A DNA stretch of 64,000 bases. It comes from Gallibacter intestinalis (GTDB lineage: Bacteria > Bacillota > Clostridia > Peptostreptococcales > Anaerovoracaceae). The stretch is taken from assembly GCF_014982745.1 (NCBI RefSeq), contig NZ_JADCKA010000001.1, positions 186,001 through 250,000 of the forward strand. The letters run 5' to 3'. Below, one piece after another: positions 43,571-51,439 of this stretch; position 1 is the stretch's first letter; each line of letters starts with the position of its first letter. The position numbers and the translations under genes were made by a program. The notes under the pieces are model-generated. The model worked only from the letters and a program-made list of their open reading frames with translations. It was not told where the DNA came from and did no database searches.

Positions 43571-43666
43571 AAACGTAGAAATATCTGGAAAAGTTCCCTT
43601 TAAAGTGGTATTATATAGCATAAAATAGTAAATATTTAGAATATTTAGCAAAAGGAGAAAAATCAA

Positions 43667-45001
43667 ATGGGAATTAAAGTAGCAAAATTCGGAGGATCAT
43701 CCGTTGCGGATGCAATCCAGATCGGCAAGATAAAGGAGATAATCGATGCCGACAAGGACATTAAGTATGTTATAGTTTCTGCCCCTGGCAAGAGGTTTGC
43801 CCAGGACAGCAAAATAACGGACCTGCTTTATTCCTGTATGATGCATAAAGAGCATAATCTGCCTTACGACCAGCTTTTTCAGGTAATCTGTGATAGATTT
43901 ATGGCGGTGGAAATGAATCTCGGCGTTAAAGCTGGACTTACCGCGGAATTTGAAGTAATAAAGGAAGCAATCGAAAAGGGAGCGACAGAAGACTATCTTG
44001 CCAGCAGAGGAGAATTCCTCAATGCAAAGCTCATAGCCGCATACATGGGAATGGACTTTGTTGACGCTGCAGGACTTATCTGCTTTGACGAAAAGGGCAG
44101 ATTTCTTGCTGACGAAACCAACGAAAAACTGGGAGCGGAGCTTGCTAAACACGAAAAGGCTCTCCTGCCGGGATTTTATGGAAGTAAGCCTGACGGTAGC
44201 ATAAAAACCTTCTCCAGAGGTGGCTCTGATATTACAGGTTCTCTTGTGGCAAGAGCCGTTGGTGCAGATGTATACGAAAACTGGACAGATGTATCCGGCT
44301 TTCTGATGGCTGACCCTAAGATTGTAGATAATCCGCAGCCTATAGAATCCCTTTCCTACAGGGAACTCAGAGAGCTGTCCTACATGGGAGCCTCTGTGCT
44401 TCATGAGGATGCAATCTACCCTGCACGAATAGCAAACATACCAATCAACATCAGGAATACCAATAGACCGGAGGATAAGGGCACAATGATACTGGCAGAA
44501 CCCGAAAATGTGGAAGACAGAGTAATAACAGGCATAGCGGGAAGCAAAGACTTTACAGTTGTGGCTATGCATAAAAACAGACTTATCGCTGAAAGAGGCT
44601 TTGTAAGAAGGCTTGCAGGTATCCTTGAGGATATGGATATCGCCCTTGAGCATCTACCGAGCAGCATCGATTCTGTATCGGTAATTATGTCTAACGACTC
44701 CCTTGACGGCAAGGTCGAAGAACTTGTAGAAGAGTTTGACCGTCAGCTCAAGCCGGACAGCATAGAAGTCTTTGACAACATGGCGTTGATAGCAACAGTT
44801 GGTTGCGGTATGGCCTTTAAGACAGGTGTATCAGCTAAGCTGTTTACTGCACTGGCAAAGGCAGGAGTCAACATCAGAATGATAGACCAGGGCTCCAGCG
44901 AAATGAACATTATCGTCGGAGTGGAAAACAAGGACTTCGAAAAGGCTATACAGGCCATCTATAACGCTTTTGTTGTGGAAGGCAATGTACCGGCGGTATA
45001 G
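43667..45001 (+). CDS. lysC: Aspartate kinase
   Basis: First enzyme of the aspartate family pathway, phosphorylating L-aspartate. The 444-residue protein begins with VAKFGGSSVAD (the kinase KFGGSS motif), has the SRGGSDITG motif, and two C-terminal ACT domains from about residue 300 that usually confer lysine or threonine feedback. It starts 96 bp after metK behind AAAGGAG. Its pathway partner hom lies 9 kb away across the surface-protein island. Confidence 0.95.
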   Translation: MGIKVAKFGGSSVADAIQIGKIKEIIDADKDIKYVIVSAPGKRFAQDSKITDLLYSCMMHKEHNLPYDQLFQVICDRFMAVEMNLGVKAGLTAEFEVIKEAIEKGATEDYLASRGEFLNAKLIAAYMGMDFVDAAGLICFDEKGRFLADETNEKLGAELAKHEKALLPGFYGSKPDGSIKTFSRGGSDITGSLVARAVGADVYENWTDVSGFLMADPKIVDNPQPIESLSYRELRELSYMGASVLHEDAIYPARIANIPINIRNTNRPEDKGTMILAEPENVEDRVITGIAGSKDFTVVAMHKNRLIAERGFVRRLAGILEDMDIALEHLPSSIDSVSVIMSNDSLDGKVEELVEEFDRQLKPDSIEVFDNMALIATVGCGMAFKTGVSAKLFTALAKAGVNIRMIDQGSSEMNIIVGVENKDFEKAIQAIYNAFVVEGNVPAV

Positions 45002-45085
45002 CCGTGAGTGGTGACTAAAATAATAAAAGCAAAGAATAAGTTTATATCAATTCTTCATTATAAACTTATATAAAACATTTGAAGG

Positions 45086-45119
45086 CAGCATGATAACAAT
45101 AGTTTATCATGCTGTTTTT
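45086..45119 (+). terminator. Terminator of lysC
   Basis: An 11-bp perfect stem (45086-45096 with 45104-45114) is followed by TTTTT. A second AT-rich hairpin, ATAAGTTTATA with TATAAACTTAT (45036-45069), lies just upstream. Confidence 0.9.
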
Positions 45120-45138
45120 CGTTGTAAATTCCGTTAGT

Positions 45139-45627
45139 TTTAGAGATAACGTCCCAGGTAAGGGGTGCTGTTAATGTGTGAAGCAATAACGTCTGCATCC
45201 TGTTGCGAAATACCTGCGAATGAAGTTCCTTTAGGCAAAATGTATCGAATGTAGAGGAACGATAATGTCATTAATTGCAGCGATGGTTTCTTTAGATACC
45301 TGAAGTCTGCTGCGTTCCTGTCTTAAAGTCTTTTCGTATTCGTTCTGAGCGATAGAAGCCTCGTATATGTATTGGTTTTGTTTGCAGGATGTTTTGTTAA
45401 GGCAGCCATTGCAGACGTAAGGAGGTTTGTCTGGCTTGGTGCAGTCAAGTTTACGCTTGTTGGCTCCCACCTTAAGGAAACGGTGCTTAAGAATTTCTTT
45501 AGAGACAGCACGTCGATCTTTTTTTCAGACGATTGGCGATAGCAGCGAAAGAGTAGTTCAATCTGAGAAATTCCTGAATCACATAACGATCTTCGAACTT
45601 AAAGTGCTTGTATTTTGGAGTAGTCAT
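45139..45627 (-). pseudogene. Degraded IS30-family transposase
   Basis: Minus-strand fragments match the intact transposase at 49996-51210. The N terminus (M-T-T-P-K-Y-K-H-F, then RYVIQEFLRL) runs from 45627, shifts frame by one base near 45520 in an A-rich run, and continues through KPPYVCNGCLNKTSCKQ to about 45245. The whole DDE core is missing. The coding then resumes as IRYILPKGTSFAGISQQD and ASHINSTPYL near the 3' end. Frameshift plus internal deletion make it non-functional. Confidence 0.9.
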
Positions 45628-45740
45628 AATCTACATCTCCTTTCTACTACTGCATAGCCAAAATACAAGATTATTATACAGCAAAACACCCCTAGGTGCT
45701 TTTAGAGGTAACGTCCCGAAAGTGAAAATTCGGGACGTTA
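45147..45740. mobile_element. Remnant of an IS30-family element
   Basis: Ends are marked by TAACGTCCC (45147-45155) and its inverse GGGACGTTA (45732-45740). Near the right end TAACGTCCCGAA (45709-45720) and TTCGGGACGTTA (45729-45740) form a 12-bp stem. The transposase inside is broken. Confidence 0.65.
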
Positions 45741-45763
45741 AATAAATAATTTACTAGGCGTTC

Positions 45764-45792
45764 TTGACGGGAACTTTCTTATATGGCATAAT
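45764..45792 (+). promoter_or_regulatory. Promoter of the first surface-protein gene
   Basis: TTGACG (45764-45769), 17 bp, CATAAT (45787-45792). Transcription would begin near 45799, just before the structured leader. Confidence 0.65.
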
Positions 45793-45802
45793 AATTATAA
45801 CT

Positions 45803-45940
45803 ATCGGGGGAGGGGGTATTACGTACCCCGAAACCTCCGAATCATAGTATGGATTCTCGGAGGGACACCCGATGCATTTTAGCTGCGGTAACAGGAATAC
45901 AGCGAATGATCTCCTTCGAGAGCAAGAAGGAGGTTTTTTT
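45803..45940 (+). ncRNA. Structured 5' leader RNA with terminator, class not identified
   Basis: A three-way junction can be drawn: P1 ATCGGG (45803-45808) with CCCGAT (45868-45873); P2 GGGGTA (45813-45818) with TACCCC (45824-45829); P3 CCTCCGAATC (45834-45843) with GATT-ct-CGGAGG (45852-45863). A small GCTG/CAGC hairpin follows (45882-45903). Then CTCCTTC (45911-45917) pairs with GAAGGAG (45926-45932) and seven T residues end right before the ATG. The 3' arm of that terminator is also the Shine-Dalgarno site, so both transcription and translation could be switched. It does not match SAM, TPP, c-di-GMP or other classes I know. Confidence 0.65.
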
Positions 45941-47827
45941 ATGAGAAGAAAAGGATGGCTGGGGCTGATCCTGGCCGTGATCATGGTGTTCACAATGACA
46001 CCGCCGACTGCGTTTGCGGATGACAGCTATGCATGTGAAATCATGACAAAAGATGGGAGAACAACTCAGTATGAAACCGTGAAAGCGGCATGCGATGCCA
46101 TAAAAGATGGGGATACGTTAAAGCTTTTAAAAGATTATGATTCTTCAGTGGATAGTACAAATAACTTTGGTATCTCTTTAACTGCACGTTACATCACAAT
46201 TGATTTAAACGGATACAGCGTAACTTCCCATAAGGAAAGTATTAAATATGGCTATGCGCTGAAGGTGGCACAGAAATCTTCGGGAGCGCGTGATAACACT
46301 GTAACGATCAAAAACAGCAGCACAACCAGGCAGTCTGTTTTGGCAAGCAGCAGTTACCAGATCATAACCGGCAGCGGGAATGGTAAATACAATCAGATCA
46401 TCAAAATAGAAGGGAATATAGTATTCCGTGACATAGACGGAGAAACTCCGCTGGGGATAGAACTTGGAACAGGTGCTAAACTGCTAGATACAGATAGCGC
46501 GCGTGCGCTGGTTCCTAACGGCGGATTTTCAGTAAAAGAAGCGGACGGCAGCAGCTATATTTACGGAAATCTTTCGAATGCGGCGAGGAGATCGGCAGAC
46601 GGAAATATAGTTCTTCTGCATGATTATGAAGGAAGCGATAAGATCGCATCCGGCTCTAAGGATTCCGTACTCGATTTAGACGGACATACGTACACTTATA
46701 CAGGCAATGGATCCGCCATTGATGTAAATTACCCGAATGTAACGCTGACCGTGAAAAACGGTAAAATAGTTGTCACAGATGAAAATACTGCCGGTGCTGT
46801 TTTGATAGGTAAGTCGGCGGGAGGCATCGAAAGCAGCGAAGGCAATATGAATAACAGAGGCCTCATACTTGACGGAGTGGAACTGACGGTGCCCGGTGAT
46901 ACATACGGCATCGCTACGAACGGCACCGAAACAGGTAATACGGTGATGCTTAAAAATTCCGTGCTGAATGTAAAAAACGGCCTCGGCATTTACTTTCCGT
47001 CCGATGGCGATGTGATCATTGAAGATTCAACGATCAATGCCAAGCATGCAGGCGTGCAGATTTGCGCGGGGAACCTCACAGTAACAGGGGAGACCGTGAT
47101 CACAGTAACGGGACAGCCTCAGGAAAAAACGGATAACGATGGCGCGATCGCAGACGGCGCTGCCGTATCCATAATCAATCGCGAAGGGTATAAAGACCTG
47201 GGAACTGTGAATATAGAAAGCGGTACTTTCAATTCCGCGGCAGATGTGGAAGTGGTCAAGGCGTATTCTTTTAACAATGCAAATAAGACGGAGGACGAAT
47301 GGGCCGAAGCAGGCGACACTGTGAATGTGAAGGGCGGAAGCTTTTCTTCAGACATTGCGGAAAATATAGTGAAGAGTGATATGAAGGCGACAGTGACTTC
47401 CGGCGGTGAAACGACAGTAGTTATCGGAAAGCAGGCGGTGGAAAACGCCATTGCGGAGCTCAAAGCAGGAGATAAGATAGAATTCCAGTCTGTTGCCGAT
47501 GATACTGACGTTAAAATTCCTGAAGGCGTGGAAGTAACAAATAGCACAGGTTCAGATATGACTATAAATAATGTAACAGTTGCTGATGGTGTTACTGCTA
47601 TTGTAAAAAAACCTGAACCAACAGAACCAACAAATCCTTCAAATCCATCAACAGACAAACCAACTACAGGAGACCAGGAACAGACAACTGGCGACAAGGT
47701 CGATGCAGACAAGGAAAGCGATAGCCCTAAGACTGGCGATGACACAATGGTTCTCGGATATGTTATCATGATGCTCGCAGCTCTTGGTATCGGTGGAACA
47801 CTTGCAGTAAACAGAAAGAAAAACTAA
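45941..47827 (+). CDS. Sortase-anchored surface protein with beta-helix-like repeats (paralog 1)
   Basis: A secreted, wall-anchored protein of 628 residues. A signal peptide (RRK, hydrophobic core, TAFA cleavage region near residue 26) is followed by a long beta-strand-rich region with repeated short N-G, V-T-V-K-N-G and I-x-I-x-S elements typical of right-handed beta-helix folds. A P/T/D-rich spacer then precedes the sorting signal SPKTGDD, a hydrophobic segment and NRKKN. The true start is 45941 behind AAGGAGG. Composition is more GC-rich than paralogs 2 and 3 except in the shared last 300 bp. Probably an adhesin; ligand unknown. Confidence 0.88.
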   Translation: MRRKGWLGLILAVIMVFTMTPPTAFADDSYACEIMTKDGRTTQYETVKAACDAIKDGDTLKLLKDYDSSVDSTNNFGISLTARYITIDLNGYSVTSHKESIKYGYALKVAQKSSGARDNTVTIKNSSTTRQSVLASSSYQIITGSGNGKYNQIIKIEGNIVFRDIDGETPLGIELGTGAKLLDTDSARALVPNGGFSVKEADGSSYIYGNLSNAARRSADGNIVLLHDYEGSDKIASGSKDSVLDLDGHTYTYTGNGSAIDVNYPNVTLTVKNGKIVVTDENTAGAVLIGKSAGGIESSEGNMNNRGLILDGVELTVPGDTYGIATNGTETGNTVMLKNSVLNVKNGLGIYFPSDGDVIIEDSTINAKHAGVQICAGNLTVTGETVITVTGQPQEKTDNDGAIADGAAVSIINREGYKDLGTVNIESGTFNSAADVEVVKAYSFNNANKTEDEWAEAGDTVNVKGGSFSSDIAENIVKSDMKATVTSGGETTVVIGKQAVENAIAELKAGDKIEFQSVADDTDVKIPEGVEVTNSTGSDMTINNVTVADGVTAIVKKPEPTEPTNPSNPSTDKPTTGDQEQTTGDKVDADKESDSPKTGDDTMVLGYVIMMLAALGIGGTLAVNRKKN

Positions 47828-47961
47828 ACTAACCTATATATGACAAACTAATCAAACATACAATATATGATTAGAAACTATACCCGTGGAGAAATCTGCG
47901 GGTATTTTTATTTGAGCAAATAGCTCTGACAGAAGCATTTGGTTGAAAACGCTAAACAGTT
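47522..47961 (+). repeat. Long direct repeat, copy 1 (3' coding end plus spacer)
   Basis: Covers the C-terminal spacer, sorting signal, terminator and downstream spacer to TAAACAGTT. Nearly identical to 49270-49730, with the last 180 bp also shared with 52607-52785. Confidence 0.9.
47880..47910 (+). terminator. Terminator of surface-protein paralog 1
   Basis: ATACCCG with CGGGTAT, 12-nt loop, followed by TTTTTATTT. The same terminator follows all three paralogs. Confidence 0.85.
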
Positions 47962-47975
47962 GAAGTTTTAACATA

Positions 47976-48005
47976 TTGACAAACTGGATAGGGAGGGGGT
48001 AACAT
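47976..48005 (+). promoter_or_regulatory. Promoter of surface-protein paralog 2 with G-rich spacer
   Basis: TTGACA (47976-47981), 18 bp, TAACAT (48000-48005). The spacer ends in GGGAGGGGG (47991-47999) directly against the -10. A conserved TTATATATAAG stretch follows before the ribosome binding site, as in paralog 3. Confidence 0.65.
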
Positions 48006-48045
48006 TAAGAATAGGTTATATATAAGTTAGAATATGGAGGTTAAA

Positions 48046-49596
48046 ATGAATAATAAAAGTCAATCTTATTCAAAGAGGATAATGCTAATCTTTTTAGCAT
48101 TTGCTATGATAATGGCTTTTATGCCATCAATGGCATTTGCTGAGAATAGTGTATCGGGTACAATGTCCTCTTCTCAGTTCTTAGCAGCAAAAGATGAGAA
48201 TAATACTATAACTTTAGAAGGAGATGTTACACTTAGTGATAATTTAGTTATTAGTGACGGATCAACTCTGATTATTAATCTCAATGGTAATACATTGAGT
48301 GCGAAAAACACAGTTATAAAAATCACTCATGGAAATGTTGAACTTACAGGAGAAGGCGAAGTAAAGGAAAACAGTCCATACTATGCTCCTGTGTTCTTAG
48401 AAGGTTCGGCTAATCCGAATGATGAGAACTATACTACAGTAACAGTTGGAAAAGATGTTACACTTACAGGTTGGTCTGGATTGTTTATTGATTATATTGT
48501 AGATAATGGCTCAAATGTAGGATATGGTATAGTTGCCAATGTATATGGAACTCTTAACAGTGTAAGAGATACATCAGGTGCTGGAGGACACGCGTTATAT
48601 GTAAATGGAACGCTTGTAGCTACAGAAGGTAATATACCAAAGATTACTTTGGATGGTGCTAGATTAAATACAGAGGCTGGCAACGGTATATATCTGGCAG
48701 GATTTGCTGATACAAGAATAATTAATTCGACTATTACAAGTAATGCGGAGGGCAATACCGGTATTGAAATAAGAGCTGGTAAATTGTATATAGAAAATAG
48801 CATTGTAGCCGGAGGAACTGGTGAGTTTACTGTTCAGCCTAATGGTAACGGATCGACAACAAGTAATGTTGCTTTAGCAGTTGTTCAGCATACTACAAAA
48901 CTTCCGCTTGAAATTACCGTAGCAAATGGTACTTTTACTGGGGGTGCAGCATTATTTGAAGAAAATGCTCAGAAAAATGATGCAGCCGCAATTGATAAGA
49001 TAAAAGTAGATGTTCAGGATGGTGATTTTGAAGGTATTGTATACAGTCAGAATAAAGAAAAATTTATATCTGGAGGTTCTTTTTCAGAAAAAGTAAATGA
49101 AGAATATCTTGATGCTTCTGTTGACACTAAAGCTACATACACTGCTGTAGACGGCTCTATCAGATATATTATTGGAGAAAGAACATTAAAGAATACTTTA
49201 AATAATATGTCAGAAGGAGATAAGATTGTTTTTGAGAAGGTGGCTGCAGGAAGTGAATACATCGTTCCCGAAGGTGTGGAAGTAACAAATAGCACAGGTG
49301 CAGATATGACCATAAATAATGTTACAGTTGCTGATGGCGTAACTGCGGTTGTTAAAGAACCAGAACCTACAGATCCAAGTGAACCTGTAAATCCTGAAAA
49401 CCCTCAGGACAAACCTTCAACAGACAAACCAACTACAGGAGACCAGGAACAGACAACTGGCGACAAGGCCGATGCAGACAAGGAAAGCGATAGCCCTAAG
49501 ACTGGCGATGATACAATGGTACTCGGATATGTAATCATGATGCTCGCAGCTCTTGGTATTGGTGGAACACTTGTAGTAAACAGAAAGAAAAACTAA
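48046..49596 (+). CDS. Sortase-anchored surface protein with beta-helix-like repeats (paralog 2)
   Basis: A 516-residue wall-anchored protein. Signal peptide (KR then a Met/Ala/Phe-rich core, cleavage after SMAFA). The middle has short beta-strand repeats (NLNGNTLS, VYGTLNS, ARLNTEAGNGIY) of the beta-helix type. Its last 110 residues match paralog 1, including the D-K-P-T-T-G-D-Q spacer and SPKTGDD sorting signal with hydrophobic tail and NRKKN. Start at 48046 with GGAGG; coding sequence is AT-rich. Likely a cell-surface adhesin or coat protein. Confidence 0.88.
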   Translation: MNNKSQSYSKRIMLIFLAFAMIMAFMPSMAFAENSVSGTMSSSQFLAAKDENNTITLEGDVTLSDNLVISDGSTLIINLNGNTLSAKNTVIKITHGNVELTGEGEVKENSPYYAPVFLEGSANPNDENYTTVTVGKDVTLTGWSGLFIDYIVDNGSNVGYGIVANVYGTLNSVRDTSGAGGHALYVNGTLVATEGNIPKITLDGARLNTEAGNGIYLAGFADTRIINSTITSNAEGNTGIEIRAGKLYIENSIVAGGTGEFTVQPNGNGSTTSNVALAVVQHTTKLPLEITVANGTFTGGAALFEENAQKNDAAAIDKIKVDVQDGDFEGIVYSQNKEKFISGGSFSEKVNEEYLDASVDTKATYTAVDGSIRYIIGERTLKNTLNNMSEGDKIVFEKVAAGSEYIVPEGVEVTNSTGADMTINNVTVADGVTAVVKEPEPTDPSEPVNPENPQDKPSTDKPTTGDQEQTTGDKADADKESDSPKTGDDTMVLGYVIMMLAALGIGGTLVVNRKKN

Positions 49597-49730
49597 ACTA
49601 ACCTATATATGACAAACTAATCAAACATACAATATATGATTAGAAACTATACCCGTGGAGAAATCTGCGGGTATTTTTATTTGAGCAAATAGCTCTGACA
49701 GAAACATTTGGTTGAAAACGCTAAACAGTT
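49270..49730 (+). repeat. Long direct repeat, copy 2
   Basis: Matches 47522-47961 with few differences plus a short insertion in the Pro-rich spacer; the end is the TAAACAGTT where the IS30 insertion begins. Confidence 0.9.
49649..49680 (+). terminator. Terminator of surface-protein paralog 2
   Basis: ATACCCG with CGGGTAT and a T-rich tail, identical to the copy after paralog 1. Confidence 0.85.
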
Positions 49731-51347
49731 AAAATGGTTAAATCCTAAAATAACGTCTCTATGAAGACACAAAGAGATTTTCATATTTAAAATCCCGAAA
49801 AATATGTTTTTTTCAAAGCATTTTTACAAATCAATATGAAATAAATGTATAATGAAGTCATTCTAAAAAGAAAAAATTGCACTCTAACAGGACGGGAATT
49901 TTGAAAAAATTAAAAAGAATACAAGTAAATGCCCGCCTAATCGCTTAATAAAAATCTGTTACTTGATACGGGTGATAGTGTTAATTGAGTGTAACTTATC
50001 TTCTTAGTAATCTAATAGTGAGATCAATATCGTCATAAGGGATTTGGGTGATATTAAACTTATGGATATTGTTCTCACCAATGAAGCCAATAGCGGCTTC
50101 ATAAGGTGAATGGTTGTTTAATGACTTCCTTGGCACAGAGTTGATATGCGAAGCAAGAAGATAACAATCTTGTTGTGATAAACCAGCAAAAGATGTACCT
50201 TTGGGCAGAACATATCTAATATACTCATGGTTCTTTTCAATAGAGCCCTTTTGCCAAGATGCGTTTGGATCGCAGAAGAAGACATAAGACAACCTTTCTC
50301 CATTTATTGAGGAAAATTCAATACTTTCGGGATCAGAGAACTCTGAACCGTTGTCAGTAAGAATAACTTCAAATAATCTTGAAAATTCAAAATCACCGAG
50401 AGATTTTTTTAGTTCATTAAATACTTCGGTAACATACTGACTTCGTCTGTAGGGAAGAAGATATATAAGCATAAAATTAAAGTTGCGGAAAAGAAGAGTA
50501 AGAAAGCACTTGCCCCCTTTTCCACCAGGAGTACCAATAACAGTATCCATTTCAACAACAGAGGCTTGAGGATCCCATTCGATATAGTCCTGAAAGTCAT
50601 GATACTGGCGACCAAGACGATATCTGGTATCAATCTTTTTACGAGAATAATCATATTCTTTTTTAATCTTGAATCTAACCTTTCTAGGGAGGTCAATATT
50701 CTTAACATTAAAAAGACCTAAATCAACATAGCGATAGAAAGTTGATTTGCTGAAAGGAAGAAGTTCAGGGTGAGAAACATAGACATGATTAACGCTATGA
50801 TGCTTGTGTATCATGAGAGGAGATATAACCTCATTGATATCAGCAATCTGACTTTTAGTAAGTCTTAAGCGAGAGCGTGTTGAAGAAAGAGTAGAGCGGT
50901 ATTCATGATCAGCAACAGCGGCATCGTAAAGATATTTGGGCTGCTTGCAGGTTACAAGAAGATTGCAACCGTTACATACATAAGGAGCTTTAGAAAGCTT
51001 ATTGCATACGACAGTCCTTCTGCCAGAGCAATATCGAACAAAACGATGATGCTTAACTTCTTTAGCAATGGTAGTTCTGTCTTTGTGGATTCTTTTGCCA
51101 ATGGTGGTAAAAGAGTGTCCATAAGTGAGAAACTCTTGGATTATGGAACGATCCTTGTAAGTAAGGTGTTTATGCTTTTTATTAAAACTCATATTTTTAG
51201 AATTATTCATGGTGTATGTCCTTTCTAATCATACCCGTATCAAAGTGAAATAATTCTAACATAAAAAGAATCCCCTAAAGGATTCTCAAAGTAAATTCTC
51301 TATAGTACAAAAACGGGAAGTTAATTTAATATTTTAGATAAACAGTT
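49722..51347. mobile_element. IS30-family insertion interrupting the inter-paralog spacer
   Basis: The spacer that runs unbroken between paralogs 1 and 2 is split here. TAAACAGTT is found on both sides (49722-49730 and 51339-51347), as a duplicated junction. Between them lies one intact transposase gene. Inner inverted repeats TTGATACGGGT (49963-49973) and ACCCGTATCAA (51233-51243) flank the gene closely. Outer degenerate ends TAACGTCTC (49751-49759) and GGGAAGTTA (51315-51323) resemble the ends of the 45.1-45.7 kb remnant. Exact element ends are therefore uncertain. The roughly 230-bp left and 90-bp right flanks hold no ORF. Confidence 0.75.
49996..51210 (-). CDS. IS30-family transposase, apparently intact
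   Basis: A 404-residue DDE transposase. The N-terminal HTH (DRSIIQEFLTYGHSFTTIGKRI) is followed by a Cys-rich segment (YVCNGCNLLVTCKQ) and the catalytic core with Asp in VVEMDTVIG, Asp in VILTDNGSEF, and Glu in SIEKNHEYIR. No stop or frameshift is seen, so it may be active. The Cys-rich insertion marks a subgroup of IS30 elements. Read opposite to the surface-protein genes. Confidence 0.95.
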   Translation of the reverse strand: MNNSKNMSFNKKHKHLTYKDRSIIQEFLTYGHSFTTIGKRIHKDRTTIAKEVKHHRFVRYCSGRRTVVCNKLSKAPYVCNGCNLLVTCKQPKYLYDAAVADHEYRSTLSSTRSRLRLTKSQIADINEVISPLMIHKHHSVNHVYVSHPELLPFSKSTFYRYVDLGLFNVKNIDLPRKVRFKIKKEYDYSRKKIDTRYRLGRQYHDFQDYIEWDPQASVVEMDTVIGTPGGKGGKCFLTLLFRNFNFMLIYLLPYRRSQYVTEVFNELKKSLGDFEFSRLFEVILTDNGSEFSDPESIEFSSINGERLSYVFFCDPNASWQKGSIEKNHEYIRYVLPKGTSFAGLSQQDCYLLASHINSVPRKSLNNHSPYEAAIGFIGENNIHKFNITQIPYDDIDLTIRLLRR

Positions 51348-51361
51348 GAGATTTTAACATA

Positions 51362-51391
51362 TTGACAAACTGAATAGGGGGGGGGTAATAT
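51362..51391 (+). promoter_or_regulatory. Promoter of surface-protein paralog 3 with G9 tract in the spacer
   Basis: TTGACA (51362-51367), 18 bp, TAATAT (51386-51391). The spacer contains nine consecutive G residues (51377-51385) abutting the -10 box. Slippage by one G would change the spacing to 17 or 19 bp, so expression may be phase variable. Confidence 0.75.
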
Positions 51392-51439
51392 TGAGATATA
51401 GTTATATATAAGTTAGATAGAAGGAGAGGAATAAATAGG

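Noticed and set aside
45231-45470. Independent 79-residue protein gene
   Set aside because: It is a frameshifted internal piece of the broken IS30 transposase.
45806-45816. G-rich GGGGGAGGGGG as another phase-variable promoter spacer
   Set aside because: Unlike paralogs 2 and 3, no TTGACA lies the right distance upstream; the run falls in the transcribed leader and forms helices there.
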